In this document: positions 7,556 through 16,860 of the stretch, in pieces
Numbering within the stretch: the first letter of the stretch is position 1
Layout of the letters: every line of letters begins with the position of its first letter
DNA from: JACDBZ01 sp036262075
GTDB taxonomy: Bacteria > Chloroflexota > Limnocylindria > QHBO01
Assembly: GCA_036262075.1 (NCBI GenBank)
Contig: DATAJO010000038.1
Location: 7,935 to 71,934, forward strand
DNA: 64,000 nucleotides
Direction of reading: 5' to 3'
Position numbers and translations under genes: made by a program
Notes under the pieces: generated by a model
What the model saw: the letters and a program-made list of their open reading frames with translations, nothing else
Told to the model about the DNA's origin: nothing
The model's database searches: none

Positions 7556-8698
7556 ATGCGGAAGTCTTCCGGCATGCCGATGGCCTTGATGCTCATCGTC
7601 GTGCTGATCCTGAGCGCCTGCACCGGCGGCGGCGGTGAGAGCGCCGCGCCGAGTGAGGCGGAGTCCGAGGCCCCGCCGGCGTCCGAGGCGCCGGAGTCCG
7701 AGGCCCCGGAGAGCACGGCGCCGAGCGCCGACTACAAGGCCTGCATGGTCAGCGACGTCGGCGGCATCGACGACAACAGCTTCAACGAGAACGCCTGGGC
7801 CGGCATGGAGCGGGCGCAGGACGAGCTCGGCGTCGAGGTCACCTTCCTCGAGTCGCGCAGCGCCGAGGACTACGTCCGGAACATCGACCAGCACATCGCC
7901 GACGGCTGCGACATGATCGTCACGGTCGGCTTCCTCCTCGGCGACGCCACGAAGGCCGCCGCCGAGGCGAACCCGGACGTCCGCTTCGCGATCGTCGACT
8001 TCGCGTATGACCCGGCCGTCCCGAACATCGAGGGCCTCGTCTACGCCACCGCCGAGGGCGCCATGCTCGCCGGCTACGCATCGGCCTCGTGGTCGAAGAC
8101 CGATATCGTCGGCACGTTCGGCGGCATCAACATCGGCCCCGGCGTGACCGACTTCATGGACGGCTTCATCGCCGGCGTGAACTACTGGAACGAGCAGAGC
8201 GGCGAGAGCGTCCGCGTGCTCGGCGGCCGCAACCCGAACGATCCCGACTCGGGCACGTTCACCGGCAACTTCGAGAGCACCGATGACGCCGCTGCGGTCA
8301 CGCAGGGCATGCTCGACGAGGGCGCCGACGTGATCCTGCCGGTGGGTGGACCGATCGGTGGCGGCACGTTCGCCGCGATCGAGTCGAGCGGGGCGGACGC
8401 CGTCGGCCTCGGCGTCGACGTCGACTGGACCGAGAGCGCGCCGGAGTTCACCCCGTATCTCCTCACCAGCATCATCAAGCGCATCGACAACTCGGTCTTC
8501 CAGGCCGTCGAGCGCGGGCTGAACGGTGAGGAGGTGCAGCCGGTCTTCCTGAGCAACCTCGAGAACGAGGGTGTCGGCATCGCGCCGTTCCACGAGTACG
8601 AGGACGAGATCTCCCAGGAGGTCAAGGACCACATCGAGGAGATGATCGACATGATCATCGCCGGCGAGCTGTCCCCCTCCGACTACTACGGAGAGTAA
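7556..8698 (+). CDS. BMP-family nucleoside-binding lipoprotein
   Basis: 380 residues. A signal peptide ends in the lipobox LSAC with the lipidated Cys22. A low-complexity Ser/Glu/Pro/Ala linker (about 28-58) tethers the binding domain. The domain begins with YKACMVSDVGGIDDNSFNENAW and follows the BMP/PnrA fold seen in Treponema PnrA and Bacillus YufN: a type I periplasmic-binding fold that binds purine nucleosides. It delivers substrate to the ATPase and two permeases encoded next. GGAGGAG lies 5 nt before the ATG. A very stable hairpin follows the stop codon, which is expected to keep this component at higher level than the rest of the operon. Confidence 0.9.
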   Translation: MRKSSGMPMALMLIVVLILSACTGGGGESAAPSEAESEAPPASEAPESEAPESTAPSADYKACMVSDVGGIDDNSFNENAWAGMERAQDELGVEVTFLESRSAEDYVRNIDQHIADGCDMIVTVGFLLGDATKAAAEANPDVRFAIVDFAYDPAVPNIEGLVYATAEGAMLAGYASASWSKTDIVGTFGGINIGPGVTDFMDGFIAGVNYWNEQSGESVRVLGGRNPNDPDSGTFTGNFESTDDAAAVTQGMLDEGADVILPVGGPIGGGTFAAIESSGADAVGLGVDVDWTESAPEFTPYLLTSIIKRIDNSVFQAVERGLNGEEVQPVFLSNLENEGVGIAPFHEYEDEISQEVKDHIEEMIDMIIAGELSPSDYYGE

Positions 8699-8718
8699 GT
8701 CCCGACCCATGGCTGATG

Positions 8719-8747
8719 ACCGGGCGGCGTCGACGACGCCGCCCGGT
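8719..8747 (+). terminator. Intra-operon hairpin after the binding-protein gene
   Basis: A perfect 13-bp inverted repeat (ACCGGGCGGCGTC / GACGCCGCCCGGT) with a GAC loop, 20 bp after the BMP stop codon and without a T-run. It probably protects the upstream mRNA or causes partial termination rather than full termination. Confidence 0.6.
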
Positions 8748-8767
8748 CGCCGTATCGGAGCCGCAAC

Positions 8768-10345
8768 GTGAAGCTCGAGCTGCGGGGGATCACCAAGCGA
8801 TTCCCGGGCGTGGTCGCCAACGAGGGCATCGACCTCGTGGTCCAGCCCGGCGAGATCCTTGGGCTGCTCGGCGAGAACGGCGCGGGCAAGTCCACGCTCA
8901 TGAACGTCCTGTACGGGCTCTACCAGCCCGACGAGGGCGAGATCCTCATCGACGACAAGCCGGTCACGTTCCACGGGCCGGGCGACGCGATCGGCGCCGG
9001 CATCGGCATGGTCCACCAGCATTTCATGCTCGTGCCGGTGTTCACCGTGACCGAGAACATCATGCTCGGCATGGAGTCGGTGAAGAACCGGCTCGGGCAG
9101 CTCGACCTGGAGGCCGCCAAGCGGCGGATCATGGCGATCTCGGATCGCCACAAGCTGCGGATCGACCCCGACGCGGTCGTCGAGAACCTCCCGGTCGGCG
9201 TCCGGCAGCGCGTCGAGATCATCAAGACCCTGTATCGGTTCTCCGACGTGCTCATCCTCGACGAGCCGTCCGCCGTCCTCACGCCGCAGGAGACCGAGGA
9301 GCTGTTCGAGGTCATGCGCTCCCTCGTCGCGGCCGGGACCTCGATCATCTTCATCACCCACAAGCTCAACGAGGTGCTCGAGGTCGCCGATCGCATCACC
9401 GTGCTGCGGCGCGGCAAGGTGGTCGGATCGACGACGCCGGCGGAGACGACGCAGACCGAGCTGGCCTCGATGATGGTCGGGCGCGACGTCGACCTCGTCG
9501 TCGACAAGACGCCCGCCAAGCCGGGCGAGCCGGTGCTCGAGGTGCGCGACCTCGTCGTGCGCGACGAGCGCGGCCACCCGGCGGTGAACGGGCTGTCGCT
9601 CACGGTCCGCGAAGGCGAGATCGTCGCCATCGCCGGCGTCAACGGCAACGGGCAGACGGAGCTGGTCGAGGCGATCACCGGCCTGCGCGACATCGACACC
9701 GGCGAGGTGCTGATCAACGGCAAGCGCTACGAGAACGATCCGCGCGCCGTGTACGCGGCCGGCGTGGCCCACATCCCGGAGGACCGGATGGAGGAGGGGC
9801 TCGTCGGCGACTTCACGGTTGCCGACAACCTCGTGCTCACCAGCTACTGGCACCCGCCGTACTCACGCGGCCTCGCCCTCGACGGCGACGCGATCGTGCG
9901 GTCCGCGACCGAGCTCGTCGAGCAGTTCGACATCCGCACGCCCTCGATCTTCAACCCGGTCGCCAACCTGTCGGGCGGCAACCAGCAGAAGGTCATCGCG
10001 GCGCGCGAGTTCTCACGGCCGCTCGAGCTCATCGTGGCCGCCCAGCCGACCCGCGGCCTCGACGTCGGCTCGATCGAGTACATCCATCGCCGCATCGTCG
10101 AGAAGCGCGACGAGGGCACGGCCGTCCTCATCGTCTCCACCGAGCTCGAGGAGGTCATGGCCCTCGGCGACCGGATCGCGGTGATGTTCCAGGGCAGGAT
10201 CGTCGACATCCTGGACGCGGAGGAGGCGACGCTCGAGCGGCTCGGCCTGCTCATGGGCGGCGCGCATCCCGAGGAGGTGGCGCCGGAGGAGGCCGCGGCG
10301 CTCGTGGCGGACACGCATGACACGGCGGAGGCGACCGATGGCTGA
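8768..10345 (+). CDS. Nucleoside ABC transporter ATPase with two nucleotide-binding domains
   Basis: 525 residues. The first domain has a full Walker A (GENGAGKST), signature LPVGVRQRVE and Walker B LILDEPSAVLTP. The second domain is degenerate in Walker A (GVNGNGQTE) but keeps the signature LSGGNQQK, and its Walker B is LIVAAQPTRGLD. This asymmetric pair is typical of ribose/nucleoside importers such as RbsA, NupA and YufO. It powers uptake with the BMP lipoprotein and the two following permeases. The start is the GTG at 8768, with GGAG 7 nt upstream. Its last codons overlap the first permease start. Confidence 0.92.
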   Translation: MKLELRGITKRFPGVVANEGIDLVVQPGEILGLLGENGAGKSTLMNVLYGLYQPDEGEILIDDKPVTFHGPGDAIGAGIGMVHQHFMLVPVFTVTENIMLGMESVKNRLGQLDLEAAKRRIMAISDRHKLRIDPDAVVENLPVGVRQRVEIIKTLYRFSDVLILDEPSAVLTPQETEELFEVMRSLVAAGTSIIFITHKLNEVLEVADRITVLRRGKVVGSTTPAETTQTELASMMVGRDVDLVVDKTPAKPGEPVLEVRDLVVRDERGHPAVNGLSLTVREGEIVAIAGVNGNGQTELVEAITGLRDIDTGEVLINGKRYENDPRAVYAAGVAHIPEDRMEEGLVGDFTVADNLVLTSYWHPPYSRGLALDGDAIVRSATELVEQFDIRTPSIFNPVANLSGGNQQKVIAAREFSRPLELIVAAQPTRGLDVGSIEYIHRRIVEKRDEGTAVLIVSTELEEVMALGDRIAVMFQGRIVDILDAEEATLERLGLLMGGAHPEEVAPEEAAALVADTHDTAEATDG

Positions 10346-11603
10346 CGAGCGACCACCCGATCCGACGCCGGTCGAGCCGACCGCGCCGAAGGAGGCGCAG
10401 GGCCGCGGCGCCGGGACGCTCCGCGCGCTGCGCGGGCTCGTCCTGCCGGCGCTCGCGCTCCTGACGGCCCTCATCGTGGGTGCCTTCGTCATCGTCCTCA
10501 CCGACTTCGAGCTCCTCGGCCTGTGGACCTCCGATCCGGTGCGGGCCCTCGGCGAGAGCTGGGCGGCGGTGTGGAACACGTACGGCGCCCTGTTCCGCGG
10601 CTCGATCGGCGATCCGGTCCGGATCTTCGGCGCGCTCTTCACGCTGAACTTCGACGAGCTGAAATCGGCGCTCGTGCCGCTGTCCGAGACGATCGTGTCG
10701 GCCACGCCGCTCATCCTGACGGGCCTGTCGGTGGCGCTGGCGTTCCGGGTCGGCCTGTTCAACATCGGCGCCGAGGGCCAGCTCTACGTCGGCTCGCTCC
10801 TCGCCGTCATCGTCGGGTTCAGCTTCGTCGGCCTGCCGTGGTTCATCCACCTGCCGTTCGCGCTCTTCGCCGGCTTCGTGGGCGGCGCGCTGTGGGGGGC
10901 GGTGCCGGGCGTCCTCAAGGCGCGGACCGGCGCCCACGAGGTGATCGTGACGATCATGATGAACTACGTCGCGTACAACCTCATCACCTGGTCGCTGCGC
11001 ACCGACCTCGTGCAGCGCGAGGGCCGATCGGACGCGATCAGCAAGATCGTCGAGCCGACGGCCGCCCTCGTGCCGATCGTCCAGGGCCTGCGCGCGAACT
11101 GGGGCATCGTCGTGGCCCTCCTCGCCGCCGTCGCGGTGTGGTGGCTCATCTTCCGCTCGACGAAGGGCTTCGAGTTCCGCGCCGTCGGCTTCAACCCCCG
11201 CGCCGCGCGCTACGCGGGCATGAGCATCGGCTGGTCGACGGTGTGGTCGATGGTCATCGCCGGCGGCCTGGCCGGCCTCGCCGGCGCGGCCGTCATCCTC
11301 GGCGGCTCGCGAACGCTGTCGCCCGGCTTCTCCCCGGGCTACGGCTTCGACGGCATCGTCGTCGCGCTCGTCGGCAACACGCGGCCGCTGGGCGTCGTCG
11401 CCGCCGCGCTCCTGTTCGGCGCCCTGCGCGCCGGGGCCACGCCGATGCAGTCGGCGACCGGCACGCCGCTCGACCTCGTGGTCATCATCCAGGCGCTGGT
11501 CATCATGTTCATGGCCGCCCCGGCCCTCGTGCGAGCGCTCTACCGCATCCGCACCGAGCGGGTCACCGGGACCGAGGTCTTCGCGAAGGGGTGGGGCTCG
11601 TGA
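10338..11603 (+). CDS. Nucleoside ABC transporter permease, NupB/YufP type
   Basis: 421 residues. An N-terminal cytoplasmic tail rich in Pro and Ala precedes about nine hydrophobic helices. The segment FRVGLFNIGAEGQLYVG is the conserved loop of this permease family (BPD_transp_2). The chosen ATG at 10338 has GGAGG 6 nt upstream and lies within the last codons of the ATPase gene. Together with the next permease it forms the membrane channel for nucleosides. Its end overlaps the next start (GTGA), giving translational coupling and a probable 1:1 ratio. Confidence 0.9.
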   Translation: MADERPPDPTPVEPTAPKEAQGRGAGTLRALRGLVLPALALLTALIVGAFVIVLTDFELLGLWTSDPVRALGESWAAVWNTYGALFRGSIGDPVRIFGALFTLNFDELKSALVPLSETIVSATPLILTGLSVALAFRVGLFNIGAEGQLYVGSLLAVIVGFSFVGLPWFIHLPFALFAGFVGGALWGAVPGVLKARTGAHEVIVTIMMNYVAYNLITWSLRTDLVQREGRSDAISKIVEPTAALVPIVQGLRANWGIVVALLAAVAVWWLIFRSTKGFEFRAVGFNPRAARYAGMSIGWSTVWSMVIAGGLAGLAGAAVILGGSRTLSPGFSPGYGFDGIVVALVGNTRPLGVVAAALLFGALRAGATPMQSATGTPLDLVVIIQALVIMFMAAPALVRALYRIRTERVTGTEVFAKGWGS

Positions 11604-12880
11604 CCGCCGCGACCGCCACCGGCACGACGCTGACCCGCAGCGAGCGCAAGCTGCGCACCCGCCAGCGGGTGCTCGGCATCATCTACCTCGCCGTCGCCGC
11701 GGCGATGGTCGTCTTCTTCGGACTCGGCGTCGAGCGCGGCGACACGTCGAGCTTCGGGCTCACCGCGCCGACCGCGCCGATTCCGCTCCCGAACCTCGTC
11801 ATCCCGTCGGCCGGGACGGTGTTCCTGCTGTCGGGCGTCGTGGCCTTCGCCGGCGCCATCCAGCTGACCCGCGGCTTCGGCGCGCGGACGGCGATCATCC
11901 TCGGCCTCGTCGCCTTCGCGTTCGTCTTCGCGTTCCTGACCTGGGTCGCCGCCGGCCAGTCGATGAACCTCACCGGCGTGCTCCAGACGACGGTCCAGCG
12001 TTCCGTGCCGATCGCCTTCGGCGCCCTGTCCGGCGTCCTGTGCGAGCGCGCCGGCGTGGTGAACATCGCGATCGAGGGCATGCTCCTGTCCGGGGCGTTC
12101 ATGTCGGCCGTCGTCACCAGCGCGACCGACAACCCGTGGCTCGGGATCCTTGCGGCGGTCGCCATCGGCGCCCTGCTGGCGGCCCTCCTGGCGGTCCTCG
12201 CCATCCGCTACCGCGTCGACCAGATCATCGCCGGCTTCTTCATCAACATCCTGGCGACGGGCCTGACGGCGTTCTTATCGGTCCGGATCCTCCAGCCCTT
12301 CCAGTCCGAGCTGAACACGCCGCAACGGATGGGGCCGATCTCGATCCCCTTCCTGGCCGATATCCCGATCATCGGCCCGGTCCTGTTCAACCACAACATC
12401 TTCGTCTACACGCTCTTCGCGCTCATCATCGTCATCCACCTCGGGCTGTACTACACGCGCTGGGGCCTGCGCGTCCGCGCCGTGGGCGAGCATCCGAAGG
12501 CGGCCGACACGGTCGGCATCAACGTCTACTGGGTGCGGTACAGCAACGTCATCCTCGGCGGCATGGTCGCCGGCTTCGGCGGCGCGTACTTCACCATCGG
12601 CTCCACCGGCGGCTTCGAGCGCGAGATGACGGCCGGACGCGGATTCATCGGCCTGGCGGCCATGATCTTCGGCGGCTGGAACCCGATCGGCTCGTTCCTC
12701 GCCGCCCTCGTCTTCGGATTCGCCGATGCGATCCAGTCGCGGCTCTCCATCCTGAGCATCGCCATCCCGTCCGAGTTCCTGCTCATGGTCCCGTACGTCG
12801 TGACGATCATCGTCGTCGCGGGCCTCGTCGGACGCGCCCGCGCCCCCGCGGCGGACGGCAAGCCGTACGTCAAGGAGTGA
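11600..12880 (+). CDS. Nucleoside ABC transporter permease, NupC/YufQ type
   Basis: 426 residues starting at a GTG that overlaps the upstream stop (GTGA). About ten hydrophobic segments; the family loop CERAGVVNIAIEGMLLSGAF is present, matching YufQ-type permeases that pair with YufP. It is the second half of the import channel. The 3' end overlaps the nucleoside hydrolase start by one base (TGATG), so import and first catabolic step are co-translated. Confidence 0.9.
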   Translation: MTAATATGTTLTRSERKLRTRQRVLGIIYLAVAAAMVVFFGLGVERGDTSSFGLTAPTAPIPLPNLVIPSAGTVFLLSGVVAFAGAIQLTRGFGARTAIILGLVAFAFVFAFLTWVAAGQSMNLTGVLQTTVQRSVPIAFGALSGVLCERAGVVNIAIEGMLLSGAFMSAVVTSATDNPWLGILAAVAIGALLAALLAVLAIRYRVDQIIAGFFINILATGLTAFLSVRILQPFQSELNTPQRMGPISIPFLADIPIIGPVLFNHNIFVYTLFALIIVIHLGLYYTRWGLRVRAVGEHPKAADTVGINVYWVRYSNVILGGMVAGFGGAYFTIGSTGGFEREMTAGRGFIGLAAMIFGGWNPIGSFLAALVFGFADAIQSRLSILSIAIPSEFLLMVPYVVTIIVVAGLVGRARAPAADGKPYVKE

Positions 12881-13821
12881 TGCCCGACCGACGGCGGGTC
12901 ATCCTCGACTGCGATCCCGGCCACGACGACGCGATCGCCATCCTGCTCGCCGCTGCCTCGCCCGCCCTCGAGCTCGAGGCGATCACCACCGTGGCCGGCA
13001 ACCAGACGCTCGACAAGGTCACGCTCAACGCCCGGCGCGTCTGCTCCGTCGCTGGTATCACCGAGGTGCCGATTGCGGCGGGTGCCGACCGCCCGCTCGC
13101 GCGCGCGCCGATCGTGGCGGGCGAGATCCACGGCACGTCGGGCCTCGACGGCGTCGACTGGGACGAGCCGACGGTCGGGGTCGATTCCCGCGCGGCGGTC
13201 GACCTCATCGTCGAGCGGGCGCTCGCCGACGACCCGCGGCCGCTGACCATCGTCGCCGTCGGTCCGCTCACCAACGTCGCCACCGCGCTGCGCGACCATC
13301 CCGAGATCCGGCCGCGGATCGAGCGCATCAGCGTCATGGGCGGCGCGATCGGCCTCGGCAACTGGTCCCCGTCGGCCGAGTTCAACATCATCGTCGACCC
13401 CGAGGCGTCCGAGATCGTGCTCGAATCGGGCGTGCCGGTCACGCTCGTGCCGCTCGAGGTCACCCACCAGGCGCTGGCGACCGACCCGGTGCTCGAGCGC
13501 ATCGCCGCCCTCGGCACGCCGGTGTCACGCATGGCCGATGCGCTGCTGCGCTTCTTCGCCGACACGTACCGCGACGTCTTCGGCTTCGCGGCGCCGGCGG
13601 TCCACGATCCCTGCGCCGTGGCCGCGATCATCGATCCGACGATCGTCGGCACGCGGCGGACCAACGTCGCGATCGAGACGCGCTCCGAGCTCACCCTCGG
13701 GCGGACGGTGGTCGACGTGTACGGCACGACCGGGCGGCCGCCGAACGCCGACGTCGGGATGGACCTGCGCGTCGACCGGTTCTGGGACCTCGTGATCGAG
13801 GCCCTGGCCACGTACCGCTAG
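12880..13821 (+). CDS. Inosine-uridine preferring nucleoside hydrolase
   Basis: 313 residues. The N-terminal calcium-binding signature is DCDPGHDDAIA (Asp10 and Asp16-Asp17), followed by GPLTNVATAL, the MGGA loop and, near the C-terminus, HDPCAV with the last metal-binding Asp. These residues define the IUNH/Rih family, which splits ribonucleosides into base and ribose in the cytosol. Its place directly after the nucleoside permeases (1-bp overlap) shows the imported substrate is broken down at once. Which nucleosides it prefers cannot be read from the sequence. Only 6 bp separate it from the convergent phosphoesterase. Confidence 0.92.
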   Translation: MPDRRRVILDCDPGHDDAIAILLAAASPALELEAITTVAGNQTLDKVTLNARRVCSVAGITEVPIAAGADRPLARAPIVAGEIHGTSGLDGVDWDEPTVGVDSRAAVDLIVERALADDPRPLTIVAVGPLTNVATALRDHPEIRPRIERISVMGGAIGLGNWSPSAEFNIIVDPEASEIVLESGVPVTLVPLEVTHQALATDPVLERIAALGTPVSRMADALLRFFADTYRDVFGFAAPAVHDPCAVAAIIDPTIVGTRRTNVAIETRSELTLGRTVVDVYGTTGRPPNADVGMDLRVDRFWDLVIEALATYR

Positions 13822-13827
13822 GGGCGT

Positions 13828-14613
13828 CTAGGCGGAGGGCTGCGGCCGGGCGCTCGGCCGCCGGGTGGACGTCGGCTCGATCGGCACCGGGAGGTGCGGG
13901 TGGACGGCCGGCGGCTCGCGCAGGAGGTCGACCGAGCGGCCGATGGCCGCCATGTCGCGCACGACCGACACGTGGTCGTAGTCGACGGCCCGGAAGCCGA
14001 CGGCGATATCCGGCTCGCCGATGTAGATGACCGCGTACCGGGCGCGCGCGTCGCCCTCGGTCCCGCAGCCGACCGATCCGGCGGCGACGAAATGAGCCTG
14101 GCCCACGACGCGGTGCCACGCCTCGTGGGTGTGCCCGAAGGCGAAGACGTCATCGGCCTCGTCGCTGGCGATGCGGCTGAACACGCGCGACGGGCGCTCG
14201 GACCACAGGTACTCGGTCTGTTTGATCGGCGTGCCGTGGAACAGGTACATCGAGCGGCCGGCGATCGGGACGCGCAGCGTGACCGGCAGCTGGCGCAGCC
14301 AGGCACGGTTCTCGTCGCTCATGACCTCGGCCGTCCAGCGCATCGAGGCGTTGCCCTCGAGCTCGGCCTCGGCGGTCGCCCACGCGGCACCGGTCTGCTC
14401 GCGGTCCATGCCCACCGCCTCGTCCCAGTTGCCCTGGATGGTCGGGATCTCGAGGCGGCGCAGGAGGTCCGCGACCTCGTTCGGATGCGGCCCGCGGCCG
14501 ACGACGTCGCCGGTGCAGTAGGCCGCATCGGCCCCGATATGGGCGATGTCGTCGAGGACGGCCTCGAGTGCCGGGAGGTTGGCGTGGATGTCGCCGAGGA
14601 CAGCAATCCGCAT
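13828..14613 (-). CDS. Calcineurin-like metallophosphoesterase
   Basis: 261 residues with the complete metallophosphoesterase set: GDIHAN, GDVVGRGP, GNWDE, FHGTP and GHTH. The order and size match small YfcE/ApaH-type cytosolic enzymes that act on phosphodiesters or nucleotides; the substrate is unknown. The last 30 residues are Pro/Ser/Arg-rich and probably disordered. A GAGAAT box lies 6 bp before the ATG, so the mRNA may be leaderless. The 157 bp upstream of the gene hold no other visible feature. Confidence 0.88.
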   Translation of the reverse strand: MRIAVLGDIHANLPALEAVLDDIAHIGADAAYCTGDVVGRGPHPNEVADLLRRLEIPTIQGNWDEAVGMDREQTGAAWATAEAELEGNASMRWTAEVMSDENRAWLRQLPVTLRVPIAGRSMYLFHGTPIKQTEYLWSERPSRVFSRIASDEADDVFAFGHTHEAWHRVVGQAHFVAAGSVGCGTEGDARARYAVIYIGEPDIAVGFRAVDYDHVSVVRDMAAIGRSVDLLREPPAVHPHLPVPIEPTSTRRPSARPQPSA

Positions 14614-14619
14614 TGCCGG

Positions 14620-14625
14620 ATTCTC
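14620..14625 (-). promoter_or_regulatory. -10-like box of the metallophosphoesterase gene, leaderless position
   Basis: GAGAAT on the minus strand, exactly 6 bp before the ATG at 14613. Confidence 0.4.
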
Positions 14626-14770
14626 ATCCCGTCACGGGCGCCCGACAATCCCCCGATGCGCGTCCGGGTACTGGACCTTGGGGGCATCCGCCGGCCGCCG
14701 ACGCGCACCGCACGTCACCGGACGGCTCCTCCGGGCTCCGGACTCCTCTCCGCGCCCGGAGCACCACGGG

Positions 14771-15865
14771 TCAGGCGGTGGCGCTGGCCGTCGCGGTCAT
14801 CATCGGCGCGGCGAGCACGCTCACCCGTCCGGCGACGGTGCGCGCCAGCTCGCGGAGGGCGGCGGCCGCGGCCGAGTCCTCTCCGCCCGGGTACTGGGTC
14901 GACGTGATCGGGACGCCGGCGTCGCCACCGGCGCGGACGCCGGGCTCGATCGGGATGCGGCCGAGGACCTCGAGCTCGAGCTCGCGGGCGACCTTGTCCG
15001 CACCGCCGGTGCCGAAGATGTCGTGCTGCGTGCCGCAGTCCGGGCACACGAAGCCGCTCATGTTCTCGACCAGGCCGAGCGTGCGGACGTTGACCTTGTC
15101 GAACATCGCGATCGCCTTGCGGACGTCGAGCAGGCTCACCTCCTGGGGCGTGGTCACGACGACGGCACCGGTGAGGGGGATCAGCTGCGACAGCGACAGG
15201 GCCGCGTCGCCGGTCCCCGGCGGCAGGTCGATGACGAGGTAGTCGAGCTCGCCCCACTCGACGTCGCGCAGGAACTGGGCGATGGCGGAGTGGATGAGCG
15301 GGCCGCGCCAGATGACCGGCGCATCGGCCTGGAGGAAGTACTGGATGCTCATCATCTTCACGCCGTGGCTGACGACCGGGTTCGGCCGGCCGCCGTTGCC
15401 GGTGACGTGGGCTCCCTGGGTGCCCATCATGAGCGGCACGTTGGGGCCGGTGATGTCCGCGTCGAGGAGGCCGACCCGCGCGCCGTCGCGGGCGAGGCTG
15501 ACGGCGAGGTTGACCGCCACGGTCGACTTGCCGACGCCGCCCTTGCCGGACGCCACCGCGATCGTGTTCTTCACGCCGGGGATCAGGTCGGCCGAGGGGC
15601 CGCCGAACGAGCGCTTCACGTTCGATGCCCAGTCGACGCGCACGAGGCTGGCGCCGAGGTTCGTGAGCGCCTCGCTGATGTCGTTCTCGATCGTCGCCTT
15701 GAGCGGGCAGGCGGGCGTCGTGAGCTCGACGGTGAGGTCGACCACGCTGCCGTCGATGGTGACGTTCTTCACCATGCCGAGCGACACGAGGTCGCGGCCG
15801 ATCTCCGGGTCCTTCACCCCGCCGAGCGCGGCGAGGATGTTCTCGTCAGTGAGCTGGGTGGTCAT
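14771..15865 (-). CDS. Mrp/NBP35-type iron-sulfur carrier ATPase
   Basis: 364 residues. The N-terminal domain (about 1-80) is the DUF59/MIP18 type with the PACPL segment. The P-loop ATPase domain has a deviant Walker A, ASGKGGVGKST, at about 105-115, LLDADITGPN and DLPPGTGD. A CPDC pair at FVCPDCGTQ is the expected Fe-S ligand site. Such proteins carry Fe-S clusters to client proteins in the cytosol. The ATG at 15865 is chosen because it begins the conserved DUF59 domain; a GTG at 15958 would add 31 residues without family support. It stands alone between two other minus-strand genes. Confidence 0.9.
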   Translation of the reverse strand: MTTQLTDENILAALGGVKDPEIGRDLVSLGMVKNVTIDGSVVDLTVELTTPACPLKATIENDISEALTNLGASLVRVDWASNVKRSFGGPSADLIPGVKNTIAVASGKGGVGKSTVAVNLAVSLARDGARVGLLDADITGPNVPLMMGTQGAHVTGNGGRPNPVVSHGVKMMSIQYFLQADAPVIWRGPLIHSAIAQFLRDVEWGELDYLVIDLPPGTGDAALSLSQLIPLTGAVVVTTPQEVSLLDVRKAIAMFDKVNVRTLGLVENMSGFVCPDCGTQHDIFGTGGADKVARELELEVLGRIPIEPGVRAGGDAGVPITSTQYPGGEDSAAAAALRELARTVAGRVSVLAAPMMTATASATA

Positions 15866-15991
15866 GGGCTGTGCTCGGGGCACCTCATAGCGGGGCCGAT
15901 GCGGAACGTGGGCTGTTGCGGCTGCAACGAGCGTAACAGAGGCCGGCGTGACGTTCACACCGGCGGTCCGGATGGGCCGCCCCGGGCGCGC

Positions 15992-16843
15992 CTAGGGAAG
16001 GCCGTCGAACAGGCTCGACTCGGTGGCGTGGACCGGCACGGCGGAGGCCGCGAGGCGGTAGTGCTCCCTCGCCAGCCAGGCGTCGCGAGCCGCCGGATCC
16101 CAGTCGTGGAAGGGGCCGGCCGAGCCGGTCTGCGTGACGTGGCGGCTGATCGCGGCGAGCTTGAGCTGCGCGAGATCGCCGAGCTCGAGGGCCAGCGTCG
16201 GCTCGGCATCGGAGCCGATGTCGCCGGGCGCGCGATCGCCGAGCGCGGCCTGCACCGCGGACTGCGGCACGACGAGCTGGTAGAGCTTGGCGGCGCGCCA
16301 GGCGACCTGGTCCTCCTCGATGTCGTCCTCGAAGGCGAGCGGCTGGGCGGCCAGCCGATAGGCATCGGCGACGGCGCGGGCCAGGACGACGTGATCGGTG
16401 TCGCCGGTGACCCCGTCCGGGCCGAACGAGACGATGACCTCCGGCCGATGCATCCGGATCGGCTCGACGATGCGCGCCACGAGCTGGTCGTAGTCGACCA
16501 GGTCGAGGTCGCCCTCGGCGTAGTCGAGCATCCGCACCACGCGCACGCCGAGCATGGCGACCGAACGGCGCAGCTCGTCCTCGCGCACGGTGTCGAGGTT
16601 GCGCCAGGTGATGGCGCCCTCCTTGACGTCGCGGTTCTTCCCGCCCGGGGCCGGCGGCTTCTCGAGCAGCCGCGAGTCGAACCAGCCGCGGGTCACGCAC
16701 ACGACGACGACGTAGGCGCCGGCGGCCGCGGCCGACGCGATCGCGCCACCGAAGCCGAACGCCTCGTCACCCGGATGGGCGACGATGACCATCAGGCTGC
16801 GGGCAGGGTTCCGTTCGCGAATGGGACGCCACAGGGAGGACAC
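15992..16843 (-). CDS. PIG-L/LmbE-family deacetylase-like protein with altered catalytic residues
   Basis: 283 residues. The LmbE fold is evident, but the hallmark AHPDDE reads AHPGDE (residues 22-27), so the residue equivalent to the catalytic base Asp15 of MshB is Gly25. The second motif GHPDH reads GDTDH (147-151), losing the first His. The probable zinc ligands (His23, Asp26, His151) remain. The family removes N-acetyl groups from amino sugars. This copy may bind metal and ligand without normal catalysis, or use a different mechanism. The start is GTG at 16843, 6 bp after a TATACT box. A second, intact PIG-L gene is at 23820. Confidence 0.8.
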   Translation of the reverse strand: MSSLWRPIRERNPARSLMVIVAHPGDEAFGFGGAIASAAAAGAYVVVVCVTRGWFDSRLLEKPPAPGGKNRDVKEGAITWRNLDTVREDELRRSVAMLGVRVVRMLDYAEGDLDLVDYDQLVARIVEPIRMHRPEVIVSFGPDGVTGDTDHVVLARAVADAYRLAAQPLAFEDDIEEDQVAWRAAKLYQLVVPQSAVQAALGDRAPGDIGSDAEPTLALELGDLAQLKLAAISRHVTQTGSAGPFHDWDPAARDAWLAREHYRLAASAVPVHATESSLFDGLP

Positions 16844-16849
16844 GGCCGG

Positions 16850-16855
16850 AGTATA
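16850..16855 (-). promoter_or_regulatory. -10 box of the altered PIG-L gene, leaderless position
   Basis: TATACT on the minus strand, exactly 6 bp before the GTG start at 16843. The match to TATAAT is five of six, and the position supports the GTG as the true start. Confidence 0.6.
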
Positions 16856-16860
16856 CGGGC

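Noticed and set aside
7424..9853. 809-codon open frame on the minus strand opposite the nucleoside transporter genes
   Set aside because: It is antisense to genes with clear lipoprotein and ABC ATPase motifs and shows no family motif of its own.
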